64,000 bases of DNA from Tunturibacter psychrotolerans (GTDB taxonomy: Bacteria > Acidobacteriota > Terriglobia > Terriglobales > Acidobacteriaceae), in assembly GCF_040359615.1 (NCBI RefSeq), contig NZ_CP132942.1, forward strand, positions 1,364,001 through 1,428,000, in the 5' to 3' direction. The translations under genes and the position numbers were made by a program. Below the pieces are notes generated by a model, which was given only the letters and a program-made list of their open reading frames with translations, was not told the DNA's origin and ran no database searches. Of the stretch, positions 42,353 to 50,520 are shown piece by piece (positions within the stretch are counted from its first letter, which is position 1; each line of letters opens with the position of its first letter).

Positions 42353-44476
42353 TTAAAAGTTCAGACTGATGGCCGAGAGATCGGTTGATTTTTCTCCACT
42401 GGGTACATGGACCAGGGTGACGACGGTGATGTCGTCGTCCTGGCCGAAAAGCACCGCGGCTTCTGTTGCCCTGGCGGCGTCGGGGAGCGTTGCGAAGAGT
42501 TCGCGGACCCGATCGAAGCCGTAAATCTCTCCGGTCTTGTTGCGGGCTTCGAGTAAACCGTCGGTGTAGAGGGCGAGGTGATCGTTTATCTGCAAGCGCA
42601 GCCAGCTCTCCTCATAAGCAACGGCAGGAAACAATCCGAGTGGGAAAGAGCCGGAGACCTCGAGTTCTTGATCGTTGAGATAGGGTGGGGGATGTCCGGC
42701 GCTGGCTATGAGGCAATTACCGTGGGGATCAACACGCAGGGTTAGACACGTGGCAAAGCCGCCTCGCAACCGACCGCATAGGCGTTGATTTAGTTCAGTG
42801 AGCAGTTGGGCAGGGCTCTGCGTCGTTTCAACCAGGACTCGCACGAGTCCGACGATGAGTGAGACCGCGATGGCGGCCTTGATGCCTTTGCCGCTCACAT
42901 CGCCAAGGATGACGAGGGTGAAGTCGTCATCGAGGGGAATGATCTGAAAGAAGTCTCCACCAACTTCAAGTGCGGGACGATAGGAGCTGGTAATCGCGAA
43001 GCCACGTACCGACGGTACCGTCTCGGGGATGAGCACTTGCTGGAGTTCACGGGCGCTGCTCATCTCATGATCGAGAAGGCTGCGACGACGACGGTCCTCC
43101 ATCGAAGTGCGATAGATCGCGTAGACAAGGGCGACGAGCAGGAAGGTTCCGGTCAGTGTGGGTAAGGACACAGCACTACCGCGGATCAGGAAGATGGGCT
43201 CGCGCAGCTTGTTGGCAAGAGTCCAATGCGTGAAACGACTGCCCTGGGGAGCCAATCCCTGGACAACCTGCATCATGCCTGACAGAAATGCGGCGATAAC
43301 CACCAGCCTGCGAGCTAAATCCAAGCGGCGCCGTTGTTTGATGGCGAGAGCGACGAGGAGAAGCGGCATGGCAGCGGTAATAAAGTAGATCCCGGTGAGC
43401 ACTGCATCCGCAATCTGAATAAGCCAGAACCACCCCACGCTCGCGTCCAGCATGGAGACGAGGCCGTCAAGGACAGCGACGGACATGCTCACGATGGCGA
43501 CGCGACGGATAAGGCGAATCAGCGATTGGTTGTCGCCGAGGTGTAGAAGCCAGAGAAGAAGAAACCAGAGAGAGATGTCGCGAATCGAGGAGAGGGGCGG
43601 CCCTAGGGCGTTTGATAATCCGACGGGCCACGCGATGCGCAAGCCATAGAGGACTAGCCGGACCAGCGGGCTCAGGGCGAAGCCGGTCATCCATAGGAGA
43701 GTTCGCTGCTGCCGGTCCCGAAGCCAGGAGAGAAAGCTGAGGAAGCCGGCGATTCCGTACAGGAGGTACTCGCTGAAAGAGACCAGATTGGAGCGGAGCC
43801 ACTGGTAGTCCAATGTGGTTTTATAGGCGGCGACGGAGTCGGGAGAGCCTACTACCGGGGCTCCCTCGAACCCTCCAGAGTGCCCGGAATCGTCGGAGAG
43901 AAGAGGCGCTTTCCAAACGCGGATGGCGATGGTGCCTTGAAGCTCGCGCTCCGGTGACTGAGTGGTCCCGGGGCTAAGAGTGTAGATTGTCGGCTCGTCG
44001 GAAGATCTGTACCAGATGGGAGAAGGAGGAAATCTTCCGCTGCGGCCGATGGAGCGTCCATTCCAGTAGACCTCGTATATGTCGTCAAGATGCGGTACGA
44101 GGAGTCCGAAGTCGCTGCGATTGCCCGAGGCTGGGTTGAGCGAAAGGTGCAGGCGGTACCAGGCGAAGCCGGTGTAGCTGGGGTGCCCTTGCTCGCCCCA
44201 GGGTCTCTGTGCCATTTGTTTTTCCCACTGGGAGTCGTCGAAGGAGGGCGAGGCCCAGAGCGGATCGTCGCCCAGATGGAACTGCCAGGGACCGTCGAGC
44301 GGTGCGACCGCTTTACCTAGTCCTTCGATCAGCGTAGCGGTTGAAGATGTTGGCGAAGATGCCGTGGGCGCTTGTCCTGCCGATGGCTCGGGGAGAGCTA
44401 CCAGAAGGGAGACGACGTAAAGCAGGAGTGCGGACAGGCAACGCGAATGCGATGGGCGCCAGCCAGGCGGAAGCAT
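42353..44476 (-). CDS. Membrane-anchored PP2C (SpoIIE/RsbU) phosphatase with sugar-binding-like sensor
   Basis: A 707-residue protein. A signal helix (about 10-32) leads to an extracytoplasmic jelly-roll-like domain (about 50-200) that opens PLDGPWQFHLGDDPLW...DDSQWEK, a pattern close to the GH2/galactose-binding fold. Seven hydrophobic helices follow (about 225-450), then a cytoplasmic PP2C domain (about 465-690) with EVGGDFFQI, ILGDVSGKGIKAA and QDDDITVV, the metal-binding acids of SpoIIE phosphatases. Such proteins usually dephosphorylate anti-sigma-antagonists of general stress systems. It is divergent from the XRE operon and shares its 163-base promoter region. Confidence 0.8.
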   Translation of the reverse strand: MLPPGWRPSHSRCLSALLLYVVSLLVALPEPSAGQAPTASSPTSSTATLIEGLGKAVAPLDGPWQFHLGDDPLWASPSFDDSQWEKQMAQRPWGEQGHPSYTGFAWYRLHLSLNPASGNRSDFGLLVPHLDDIYEVYWNGRSIGRSGRFPPSPIWYRSSDEPTIYTLSPGTTQSPERELQGTIAIRVWKAPLLSDDSGHSGGFEGAPVVGSPDSVAAYKTTLDYQWLRSNLVSFSEYLLYGIAGFLSFLSWLRDRQQRTLLWMTGFALSPLVRLVLYGLRIAWPVGLSNALGPPLSSIRDISLWFLLLWLLHLGDNQSLIRLIRRVAIVSMSVAVLDGLVSMLDASVGWFWLIQIADAVLTGIYFITAAMPLLLVALAIKQRRRLDLARRLVVIAAFLSGMMQVVQGLAPQGSRFTHWTLANKLREPIFLIRGSAVSLPTLTGTFLLVALVYAIYRTSMEDRRRRSLLDHEMSSARELQQVLIPETVPSVRGFAITSSYRPALEVGGDFFQIIPLDDDFTLVILGDVSGKGIKAAIAVSLIVGLVRVLVETTQSPAQLLTELNQRLCGRLRGGFATCLTLRVDPHGNCLIASAGHPPPYLNDQELEVSGSFPLGLFPAVAYEESWLRLQINDHLALYTDGLLEARNKTGEIYGFDRVRELFATLPDAARATEAAVLFGQDDDITVVTLVHVPSGEKSTDLSAISLNF

Positions 44477-44568
44477 GTGGTCAGCATACGCTGGGTCGCC
44501 GATTCTTATATATGCGAAGCGGTTTTTTGCGGTGGCTGTCTTTAGAAAGTGGTATTTACCAAGCCTTA

Positions 44569-44580
44569 TTCCACGTGGAA
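44569..44580. promoter_or_regulatory. Perfect palindrome in the divergent promoter region
   Basis: TTCCACGTGGAA, 12 bases of perfect symmetry, extended by AT on both sides. Midway between the PP2C gene and the XRE gene. Confidence 0.55.
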
Positions 44581-44598
44581 ATTGAGTCCTTGATTTTT

Positions 44599-44634
44599 AT
44601 TGCAAATTGCTATATAAATATCACGATTTGTAAT
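44599..44634. promoter_or_regulatory. Inverted repeat next to the XRE start
   Basis: ATTGCAAAT (44599-44607) and ATTTGTAAT (44626-44634) differ at one pair and lie around the probable promoter, 6 bases from ATG 44640. A likely operator for the XRE protein. Confidence 0.5.
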
Positions 44635-44639
44635 ACGCC

Positions 44640-45197
44640 ATGAAGCTCAATGACAAAATCCGTTATCTTCGCGAGGTCGAAGGCAATCTTCGCGGTCTCA
44701 ACCGCGCCATGACTCAGCAGGAGTTGGTCCGCGCGATTCAGCAGGAGAATGGCGCGGGCAAAAAAAAGGCAGGCAAGGCGACGATCAGCCAGTCGTATCT
44801 GTCGCAGATCGAGAGCGGCGCACGTCCTCATCTGACAAACACGACGCGATTGATGCTGGCGAAGTTCTTCCAGGTGCACCCCGGCTACCTTGTCGATGAT
44901 CCGGAGGGATACCACTCTGAGTTAATCTCTGACTTGCGTACTGCAGAGGACAAGCTCGACCTCTGGCTCGTCGGCGGCGCGGAGCGCTTTCGTCGCGATC
45001 CGGCCCTCTGCCAAGCGCTGCTTGCTCTGGCGAACCATAGCGATTCACGGCGCTGCTTTCTTTTGATCGAGAGCATTCTCGAGACGCCCGCGTTGCTGGA
45101 CCGCCTCTTTCACGTCCTGCGGCCTGATGCGTCTTCGCTTGCGGCTGCATCAACTCAACCCCTGCCACCAAAGGCTGTCAAACGGAGCACCAAATAA
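44640..45197 (+). CDS. XRE-family transcriptional regulator
   Basis: A 185-residue protein. The N-terminal helix-turn-helix (about 1-80) has the XRE pattern MTQQELVRAIQ, with an unusual insert GAGKKKAGKATIS before ISQSYLSQIESGARPH, and LMLAKFFQVHPGYL. The C-terminal part is a helical dimerisation or ligand region with no known fold. First gene of the NfeD-flotillin-PspA operon, which it probably controls through the adjacent inverted repeat. The next gene starts one base past its stop. Confidence 0.85.
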   Translation: MKLNDKIRYLREVEGNLRGLNRAMTQQELVRAIQQENGAGKKKAGKATISQSYLSQIESGARPHLTNTTRLMLAKFFQVHPGYLVDDPEGYHSELISDLRTAEDKLDLWLVGGAERFRRDPALCQALLALANHSDSRRCFLLIESILETPALLDRLFHVLRPDASSLAAASTQPLPPKAVKRSTK

Positions 45198-45198
45198 T

Positions 45199-45780
45199 AT
45201 GGACTCCTTCTATCTCATCTGTTTCGGTGTAGGACTGGTCCTTAGCCTGATCTCTGTCGTCGGAGGTTTTGCGCATCTACATATCGGTCGCTTCCACATT
45301 GGCCATATGGCTCATGGTCACGCGACCCACGGCGGGACACATCGCGGATCAGGACTCACTGCTGTGAATGGGTTCACACTTACTGTCTTTCTTTGCTGGT
45401 TTGGGGGCGCGGGTTATCTGTTGCATCACTCCAGTATCTTTAGCGGTCTGCTGGTTTTGCTTATCGCTCTGGTCAGCGGCTTTGCAGGAGCCATGATCAT
45501 CTGGGCAATTCTCTTCAAGCTGCTTCTCCCGCGCGAGCGTGTATTGACGCTTGAGGAGACTGAGATGGCTGGTGTGCTGGCTCAAGTCAGCGATTCCATT
45601 CGGGACGGCAATGGCATTGGCGAGATCATCTTTTCGCAGTCCGGAGCCCGCCGCGCCTCTGCTGCGCGTAGCGAGGACGGTAGCGCAATCGAACGCGGAG
45701 CCGAGGTTGTTGTGATTCGTTATGACCGCGGCGTGGCCTACGTTCGTCGCTGGGACGAACTCTCCAACGGGTTACCGTGA
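45199..45780 (+). CDS. NfeD-like membrane protein with a His-rich loop
   Basis: A 193-residue protein from ATG 45199, with hydrophobic helices about 5-25, 60-78 and 82-110 and a C-terminal beta-rich domain (about 125-190) resembling the OB fold of NfeD/YuaF proteins that partner flotillins. Between the first two helices lies a run of histidines (HIGRFHIGHMAHGHATHGG) that could bind metal; this is not usual in the family. Position before flotillin supports the call. Confidence 0.75.
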   Translation: MDSFYLICFGVGLVLSLISVVGGFAHLHIGRFHIGHMAHGHATHGGTHRGSGLTAVNGFTLTVFLCWFGGAGYLLHHSSIFSGLLVLLIALVSGFAGAMIIWAILFKLLLPRERVLTLEETEMAGVLAQVSDSIRDGNGIGEIIFSQSGARRASAARSEDGSAIERGAEVVVIRYDRGVAYVRRWDELSNGLP

Positions 45781-45908
45781 CGCACTCATGACGCGCTGGA
45801 ATTTTTTCGACACAGGCGGCCCCACTTGCCGAGGCACTCCCCCCGCCACCCATCACTTGAGGCAAGCAAATAACACGCTCTCTCGTCCGTCGCGGACAAA
45901 GGAACGAT

Positions 45909-47327
45909 ATGCCGAACTCGGTCATCCTTATTGTTGGTCTGGTTGTTTTTGCCACCCTTGCACTGGCGCTTCTGATGGCCAAGATGTTTCGCAAGGCGGG
46001 CCCAAACGAAGCGATTATTGTGTACGGATTTCGCGGCCCGCGGGTCATCAAGGGCGGCGGCGCCGTCATCTTTCCCGTCGTGGAGAATTCTCGACAACTC
46101 TCGCTTGAACTGATGAGTTTTGATGTTGCGCCGCAGCAGGATCTCTATACGAAGCAGGGTGTTGCAGTGACTGTCGAGGCAGTGGCGCAGATTAAGGTTC
46201 GCTCTGATAAAGAGTCCATCCTTACGGCGGCGGAGCAGTTTCTTACGAAGTCTCCGGACCAGCGTGAAGGACTTATTCGACTGGTGATGGAGGGCCATCT
46301 GCGCGGCATTATCGGTCAGTTGACGGTGGAGCAGATTGTGAAAGAGCCGGAGATGGTGGCCGAGCGCATGCGCTCCACTTGTATGGACGATATGAGCAAG
46401 ATGGGGCTCGAGGTGATTTCTTTCACGATTCGCGAGGTGCGGGACAAGAATGAGTACATCACCAATATGGGTCGTCCCGACGTTGCTCGCATCAGACGCG
46501 ATGCGGAGATTGCGGCGGCAGAGGCTGAGCGTGACACTGCAATTCGACGTGCCATTGCACTGCGCGAGGCAGCTGTTGCTAAGGCGTCTGCCGATCAGGA
46601 TCGGGTAATCGCGGAGACGGCATCGCTGGCGAAACAGGCCGAAGCTCAGCGCGACCTCGATATTCAAAAGGCGCAGTTCACCGAGCAGAGTCGTCGCCAG
46701 GAGGCACAAGCTGATAAGGCTTATGAGCTTCAGACCAATGTGATGCAGCAGAAGGTCGTCGCTGAACAGGTGAGGGTTCAACAGATTGAGAAACAGGAGC
46801 AGGTGAAGGTGCAGGAGGCTGAGATCCTGCGTCACGAGAAGGAGCTAATTGCGACGATTCTCAAGGGTTCTGAGATCGAGCGTCAGCGAATCGAAAATAT
46901 TGCTCAGGCGGATAAGGCTCGCATCACGATGGAGGCTGAAGGCCGGGCCGCGGCTATAAAGTTGCAAGGTGAGGCGGAGGCGAACATCATCTTCCAGAAA
47001 GGCGAGGCGGAGGCGAAGGCGATGAACGTCAAGGCCGAAGCCTACCAGGAGTGGACGCAGGCGGCGGTCGTCGACAAGCTCATCACCAATATGGCGGACG
47101 TCGTGCGTGCTATGGCTGAGCCTCTCAGCAAGGTCGACAAGATCACCATCGTCTCTACCGGAAATGATGGTGCGACGGGTGCGAGCAAGGTCACCGGAGA
47201 GATGACTAAGATCGCAGCCCAGGTTCCTGCGCTCTTTGAGGCTCTATCGGGAATGAACCTTCACGATCTCATGGCCAACGTCAAAGCGATGAAGCCTCGC
47301 GAGAACGGCAACAGCTCCCAGGTTTAA
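45909..47327 (+). CDS. Flotillin-like SPFH-domain protein
   Basis: A 472-residue inner-membrane scaffold. N-terminal helix about 4-26, SPFH domain about 30-195 (PNEAIIVYGFRGPRVIKGGG, VIFPVVENSRQLSLELM), a long Ala/Glu/Gln coiled coil (about 195-380) with the EA-repeats typical of flotillins (AEADKARI..EAEGRAAAIKLQGEAEA type), and a short C-terminal part (VVRAMAEPLSKVDKITIVSTG) that is the classic flotillin ending. Organises membrane microdomains and works with NfeD proteins. Ribosome site AAGGA seven bases upstream. Confidence 0.9.
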   Translation: MPNSVILIVGLVVFATLALALLMAKMFRKAGPNEAIIVYGFRGPRVIKGGGAVIFPVVENSRQLSLELMSFDVAPQQDLYTKQGVAVTVEAVAQIKVRSDKESILTAAEQFLTKSPDQREGLIRLVMEGHLRGIIGQLTVEQIVKEPEMVAERMRSTCMDDMSKMGLEVISFTIREVRDKNEYITNMGRPDVARIRRDAEIAAAEAERDTAIRRAIALREAAVAKASADQDRVIAETASLAKQAEAQRDLDIQKAQFTEQSRRQEAQADKAYELQTNVMQQKVVAEQVRVQQIEKQEQVKVQEAEILRHEKELIATILKGSEIERQRIENIAQADKARITMEAEGRAAAIKLQGEAEANIIFQKGEAEAKAMNVKAEAYQEWTQAAVVDKLITNMADVVRAMAEPLSKVDKITIVSTGNDGATGASKVTGEMTKIAAQVPALFEALSGMNLHDLMANVKAMKPRENGNSSQV

Positions 47328-47392
47328 GTAACAAATCGGCGCGGGAAACTCCTCCGCGCCGAATCAGCATCCGCTGCAAAAGGAGAAATTCC

Positions 47393-48061
47393 ATGGCACT
47401 GCTTGAACGTGTAGGAACGCTCTTACGAGCGAACATTAACGATCTCATCGAGAAGGCTGAAGATCCCGAGAAACTCGCAAAGCAACTCGTCCTGGACATG
47501 GAAAATCAGCTTCTCCAGGTCAAGACGCAGGTTGCCATCGCGATTGCTGACCAGCACCTTCTCCAGAAAAAACTGAAGGAGCATGAGGATGCCATGAACC
47601 AGTGGAATCGTAAGGCCGAACTCGCCGTTCAGAAGCATCAGGATGATCTGGCCCGTGCTGCGCTCGAGCGTAGTTTGAGCAGCCAGCAGGTCGCGGCAAG
47701 CTTCGCGCAGCAACTGGAAGATCAGAATGCCGAGACAGAGACTCTTCGCAACGCCTTCGGGCGCCTTCAACAGAAACTGTCTGAGACGCGATCCACTTGC
47801 GAGGTGTTGATAGCGCAGCACCGCCGCGCCCGAACTGCAGGCAAAGCCAATGCCGCCCGCACGCTTGCCGCCTCGCACGAGAGATCGAACGTCCTGAACC
47901 GACTACGCACTACCATCCAGCGCAACGAGGCAACGAATTCGGCCAGCCACATGATCCTCGAAGCCCAGTCTCTTGAAGACCAACTCAATGGCTTAGAAAA
48001 GGAGGATAGGATCGAGCGTCTTCTTGAAGATCTCAAAAGCCGCCAACCCCGACTTACGTGA
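47393..48061 (+). CDS. pspA: PspA/IM30-family protein
   Basis: A 222-residue helical protein with the PspA start MALLERVGTLLRANINDLIEKAEDPEKLAKQLVLDME (shown in part: RVGTLLRANINDL, EDPEKLAKQLV). Several amphipathic helices form the ESCRT-III-like assembly that stabilises stressed membranes. An excellent AAGGAG site precedes ATG 47393. As last gene of the operon with flotillin it fits a membrane-protection role. No PspF or PspBC partners are visible, so regulation must be by other means, probably the XRE protein. Confidence 0.9.
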   Translation: MALLERVGTLLRANINDLIEKAEDPEKLAKQLVLDMENQLLQVKTQVAIAIADQHLLQKKLKEHEDAMNQWNRKAELAVQKHQDDLARAALERSLSSQQVAASFAQQLEDQNAETETLRNAFGRLQQKLSETRSTCEVLIAQHRRARTAGKANAARTLAASHERSNVLNRLRTTIQRNEATNSASHMILEAQSLEDQLNGLEKEDRIERLLEDLKSRQPRLT

Positions 48062-48162
48062 ATCGAGAACTGTTTGTGAGTATGAATATTCGTTGAAGTA
48101 GAGAGAACCCATTTTGGTACGCGTTATCCACTGCTATTTGATAAGGTTAGGTGACTTAGGTC

Positions 48163-48191
48163 TTGATTGGCGCGGGGTTCGTAGGCATACT
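48163..48191 (+). promoter_or_regulatory. Possible promoter of the MerR-TPR gene
   Basis: TTGATT (48163-48168) and CATACT (48186-48191) spaced 17 bases, 55 bases before the GTG start. Confidence 0.4.
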
Positions 48192-48245
48192 CCAGAGAGA
48201 GTTGGATGGATGAGCCTCTAAGACGGTGCCAACTGAGACACACCT

Positions 48246-49154
48246 GTGACCCGATATAGCCGTCAAGACGTAATTCGGATCCTTCACTTGCAGGCACGCC
48301 AGTTAGTGGCGTGGGAGCGAGCGGGATTGATCTCTCCCAACAACGACTACTCTTTTGACGCTCTGGGCCAGTTGCGCAGGCTGCGCGATCTGCAAGCTAC
48401 GACGCGCATCTCGGCGAAAAGTATTCGCGCGTCGGTCGATGCGATGCAGCGATTCGGAGGGGTACGAAACCCACTGCTCGAAGCGAGCTTTGTGCGTCGT
48501 GGATCGCGTCTTAGCTTTCGGCACGGCGGCGCGTTGATGGATCCGCTTACGCAGCAGCTTGCTTTCGACTTTGAGACTGCGCCGGCTCGTCAGCTTCGTG
48601 TAGTGGGGGCGGGGGATATTGCTCTACGGCAGGCCGCTGAGGTGCAGGAGATGTTCTTGCGGGCGGTGCAGCTGGAGGAAAATCCGGCCACGATCCAAGA
48701 GGCGGCTGAGATCTATGACGCGATTCTGGTGCTGCGACCGCAGCATGCGCCGGCGTTGATCAACCTTGGGACGATTCACTACAACCTTCGCCGATTTGAA
48801 AATGCCGAAGGGCTCTATCGGCGCGCTACCTTGGCCGATCCGGAGTATGCGCTGGCGTTCTTCGATCTGGGCAATGTGCTGGACGAGATGCAGCGACTGG
48901 CCGAGGCGACAACGGCTTATCAGAAGGCTGTCGCACTGGTGCCGCAGTACGCCGACGCGCACTACAATCTGGCACTAGCGTACGAGCGGCAGGGACAGCG
49001 TCGAAGAGCGTTGCGGCATTGGCTGGCCTATGTGCGGCTCGATCCGATTGGGCCGTGGGCCAATCACGCGAAAGAACAGGCTCGTAAGATTTTGAACACC
49101 GAGAAGCTTTCGATTGTTAGCCGCCGTGGGCGCTCAGTAAAAATTGCCGGGTAG
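48246..49154 (+). CDS. MerR-like helix-turn-helix protein fused to TPR repeats
   Basis: A 302-residue protein. The first 75 residues look like a MerR-type winged helix (YSRQDVIRILHLQARQLVAWERAGLI, then YSFDALGQLRRLRDLQ). A middle stretch is followed by about three to four TPR-like repeats (about 145-260), such as PALINLGTIHYNLRRFENAEGLYRRA and ADPEYALAFFDLGNVLDEMQR. A DNA-binding head with a protein-binding tail suggests a regulator that reads a partner protein. GTG 48246 has only a weak ribosome site. Confidence 0.75.
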   Translation: MTRYSRQDVIRILHLQARQLVAWERAGLISPNNDYSFDALGQLRRLRDLQATTRISAKSIRASVDAMQRFGGVRNPLLEASFVRRGSRLSFRHGGALMDPLTQQLAFDFETAPARQLRVVGAGDIALRQAAEVQEMFLRAVQLEENPATIQEAAEIYDAILVLRPQHAPALINLGTIHYNLRRFENAEGLYRRATLADPEYALAFFDLGNVLDEMQRLAEATTAYQKAVALVPQYADAHYNLALAYERQGQRRRALRHWLAYVRLDPIGPWANHAKEQARKILNTEKLSIVSRRGRSVKIAG

Positions 49155-49283
49155 CGATTTATTCTTCTTCGAGGCAGGCTTAGACGGATTCGCCATACAC
49201 TCTCAGACTGAGTGAATGGCTATTCAGTTGTGTGTTCAAGATGCTAGACTCACCTGTTCCTTAATACGGTTTGAGGTGAGTGG

Positions 49284-50450
49284 ATGTCGCAGCAGGTTGG
49301 TCCGATGGCGTTGACGCAGTTGGGGGAAGACGAACAGCTCTTTCGTGACACGATAAGACGCTTTGCGGTGGAGCAGATCGGTCCGCTGGTACGCGGGATG
49401 GATGAGTCGCAGCAGATGGATGCCGGGCTTATCCGTAAGCTCTTCGAACTTGGGTTGATGGGTATCGAGATTCCCGAAGAATATGGCGGGGCAGGTGGGA
49501 CGTTCTTCAATGCAATCCTGGCGGTGGAGGAGGTCTCTGCCGTTGATCCGTCGGTTGGGGTGATGGTTGATGTTCAGAACACGCTGTGCATCAATGCGCT
49601 TGTGCGATGGGCCAATGAAGACCAGAAGAAGAAGTATCTGACGCGCCTTGCGACCGACACCATAGGATCTTATGCGCTTAGCGAAGCTTCTTCTGGATCG
49701 GACGCGTTTGCTCTACAGGCGCGGGCGGTGAAGCGGGGCGACGACTATGTTCTCAACGGACAAAAACTCTGGATTACGAACGCGAAGGAGGCTGGACTGT
49801 TCATCGTCTTTGCGACGATCGATCCAACGGCGGGGTACAAGGGGATTACAGCTTTCCTCGTCGAAAAAGATGCGCCTGGATTCACGTTGGGCAAAAAGGA
49901 AGACAAACTCGGCATCCGCGCCTCGAGTACATGCGAGCTTATCTTTAGTGATTGTGTGGTGCCGGCTGCTCAGGTACTGGGCGAGCCCGGCAAAGGATAC
50001 AAGATAGCGATCGAAACTCTCAACGAAGGCCGCATCGGCATCGGCTCGCAAATGTTGGGTTTGGCGGCGGGCGCGTGGGGACACGCGGCGAAGTGGGCCA
50101 AGGAGCGCAAACAATTTGGCAAAACACTGGTTGAGTTTCAGGCCATGCAGTTTCAGCTTGCTGAGATGGCGACGGAGATCGAGGCGGCACGGCTGATGGT
50201 CTATAACGCGGCGCGACTCAAGGATGCGGGACTCGATTTTCTGAAAGAGGCTGCGATGTGCAAATATTTCACGTCGCAGGTGGCGGAGCGCGTCGCCAGC
50301 CTCGCGGTCGAGGTCTATGGGGGGTCTGGGTTTGTGAAAGATTACCCCGTCGAGAAGCTGTATCGCGACGCAAAGATCGGAAAGATCTACGAGGGAACCT
50401 CGTTCATGCAGTTGGCCACGATCGCTAAGTTGACATTAGGGAAGAGTTAG
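49284..50450 (+). CDS. Acyl-CoA dehydrogenase
   Basis: A 388-residue flavoenzyme of fatty-acid or branched-chain oxidation. Marks: EEYGGAGG (about 71-78), ALSEASSGSDAFAL (FAD/substrate loop, about 132-146), LWITNAKEAGLF, GKTLVEFQAMQFQLAEM and the C-terminal VYGGSGFVKDYPVEKLYRDAKIGKIYEGTS, where the last E is the usual catalytic base. Chain-length specificity cannot be read from the sequence. ATG 49284 has GAGGTGAG upstream. Confidence 0.92.
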   Translation: MSQQVGPMALTQLGEDEQLFRDTIRRFAVEQIGPLVRGMDESQQMDAGLIRKLFELGLMGIEIPEEYGGAGGTFFNAILAVEEVSAVDPSVGVMVDVQNTLCINALVRWANEDQKKKYLTRLATDTIGSYALSEASSGSDAFALQARAVKRGDDYVLNGQKLWITNAKEAGLFIVFATIDPTAGYKGITAFLVEKDAPGFTLGKKEDKLGIRASSTCELIFSDCVVPAAQVLGEPGKGYKIAIETLNEGRIGIGSQMLGLAAGAWGHAAKWAKERKQFGKTLVEFQAMQFQLAEMATEIEAARLMVYNAARLKDAGLDFLKEAAMCKYFTSQVAERVASLAVEVYGGSGFVKDYPVEKLYRDAKIGKIYEGTSFMQLATIAKLTLGKS

Positions 50451-50470
50451 CCTCTTCGTACGATCCGCCC

Positions 50471-50485
50471 CGATTGGTCCAATCG
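50471..50485. promoter_or_regulatory. Operator palindrome upstream of the MFS gene
   Basis: CGATTGG-T-CCAATCG, a 7-bp perfect inverted repeat with a single-base centre, 35 bases before the MFS start. Its compact form fits a TetR- or MarR-type repressor; no such gene is adjacent. Confidence 0.55.
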
Positions 50486-50520
50486 CTTCCCTGGTTCTAC
50501 ACTAGAGGAAGAGTATTGGT

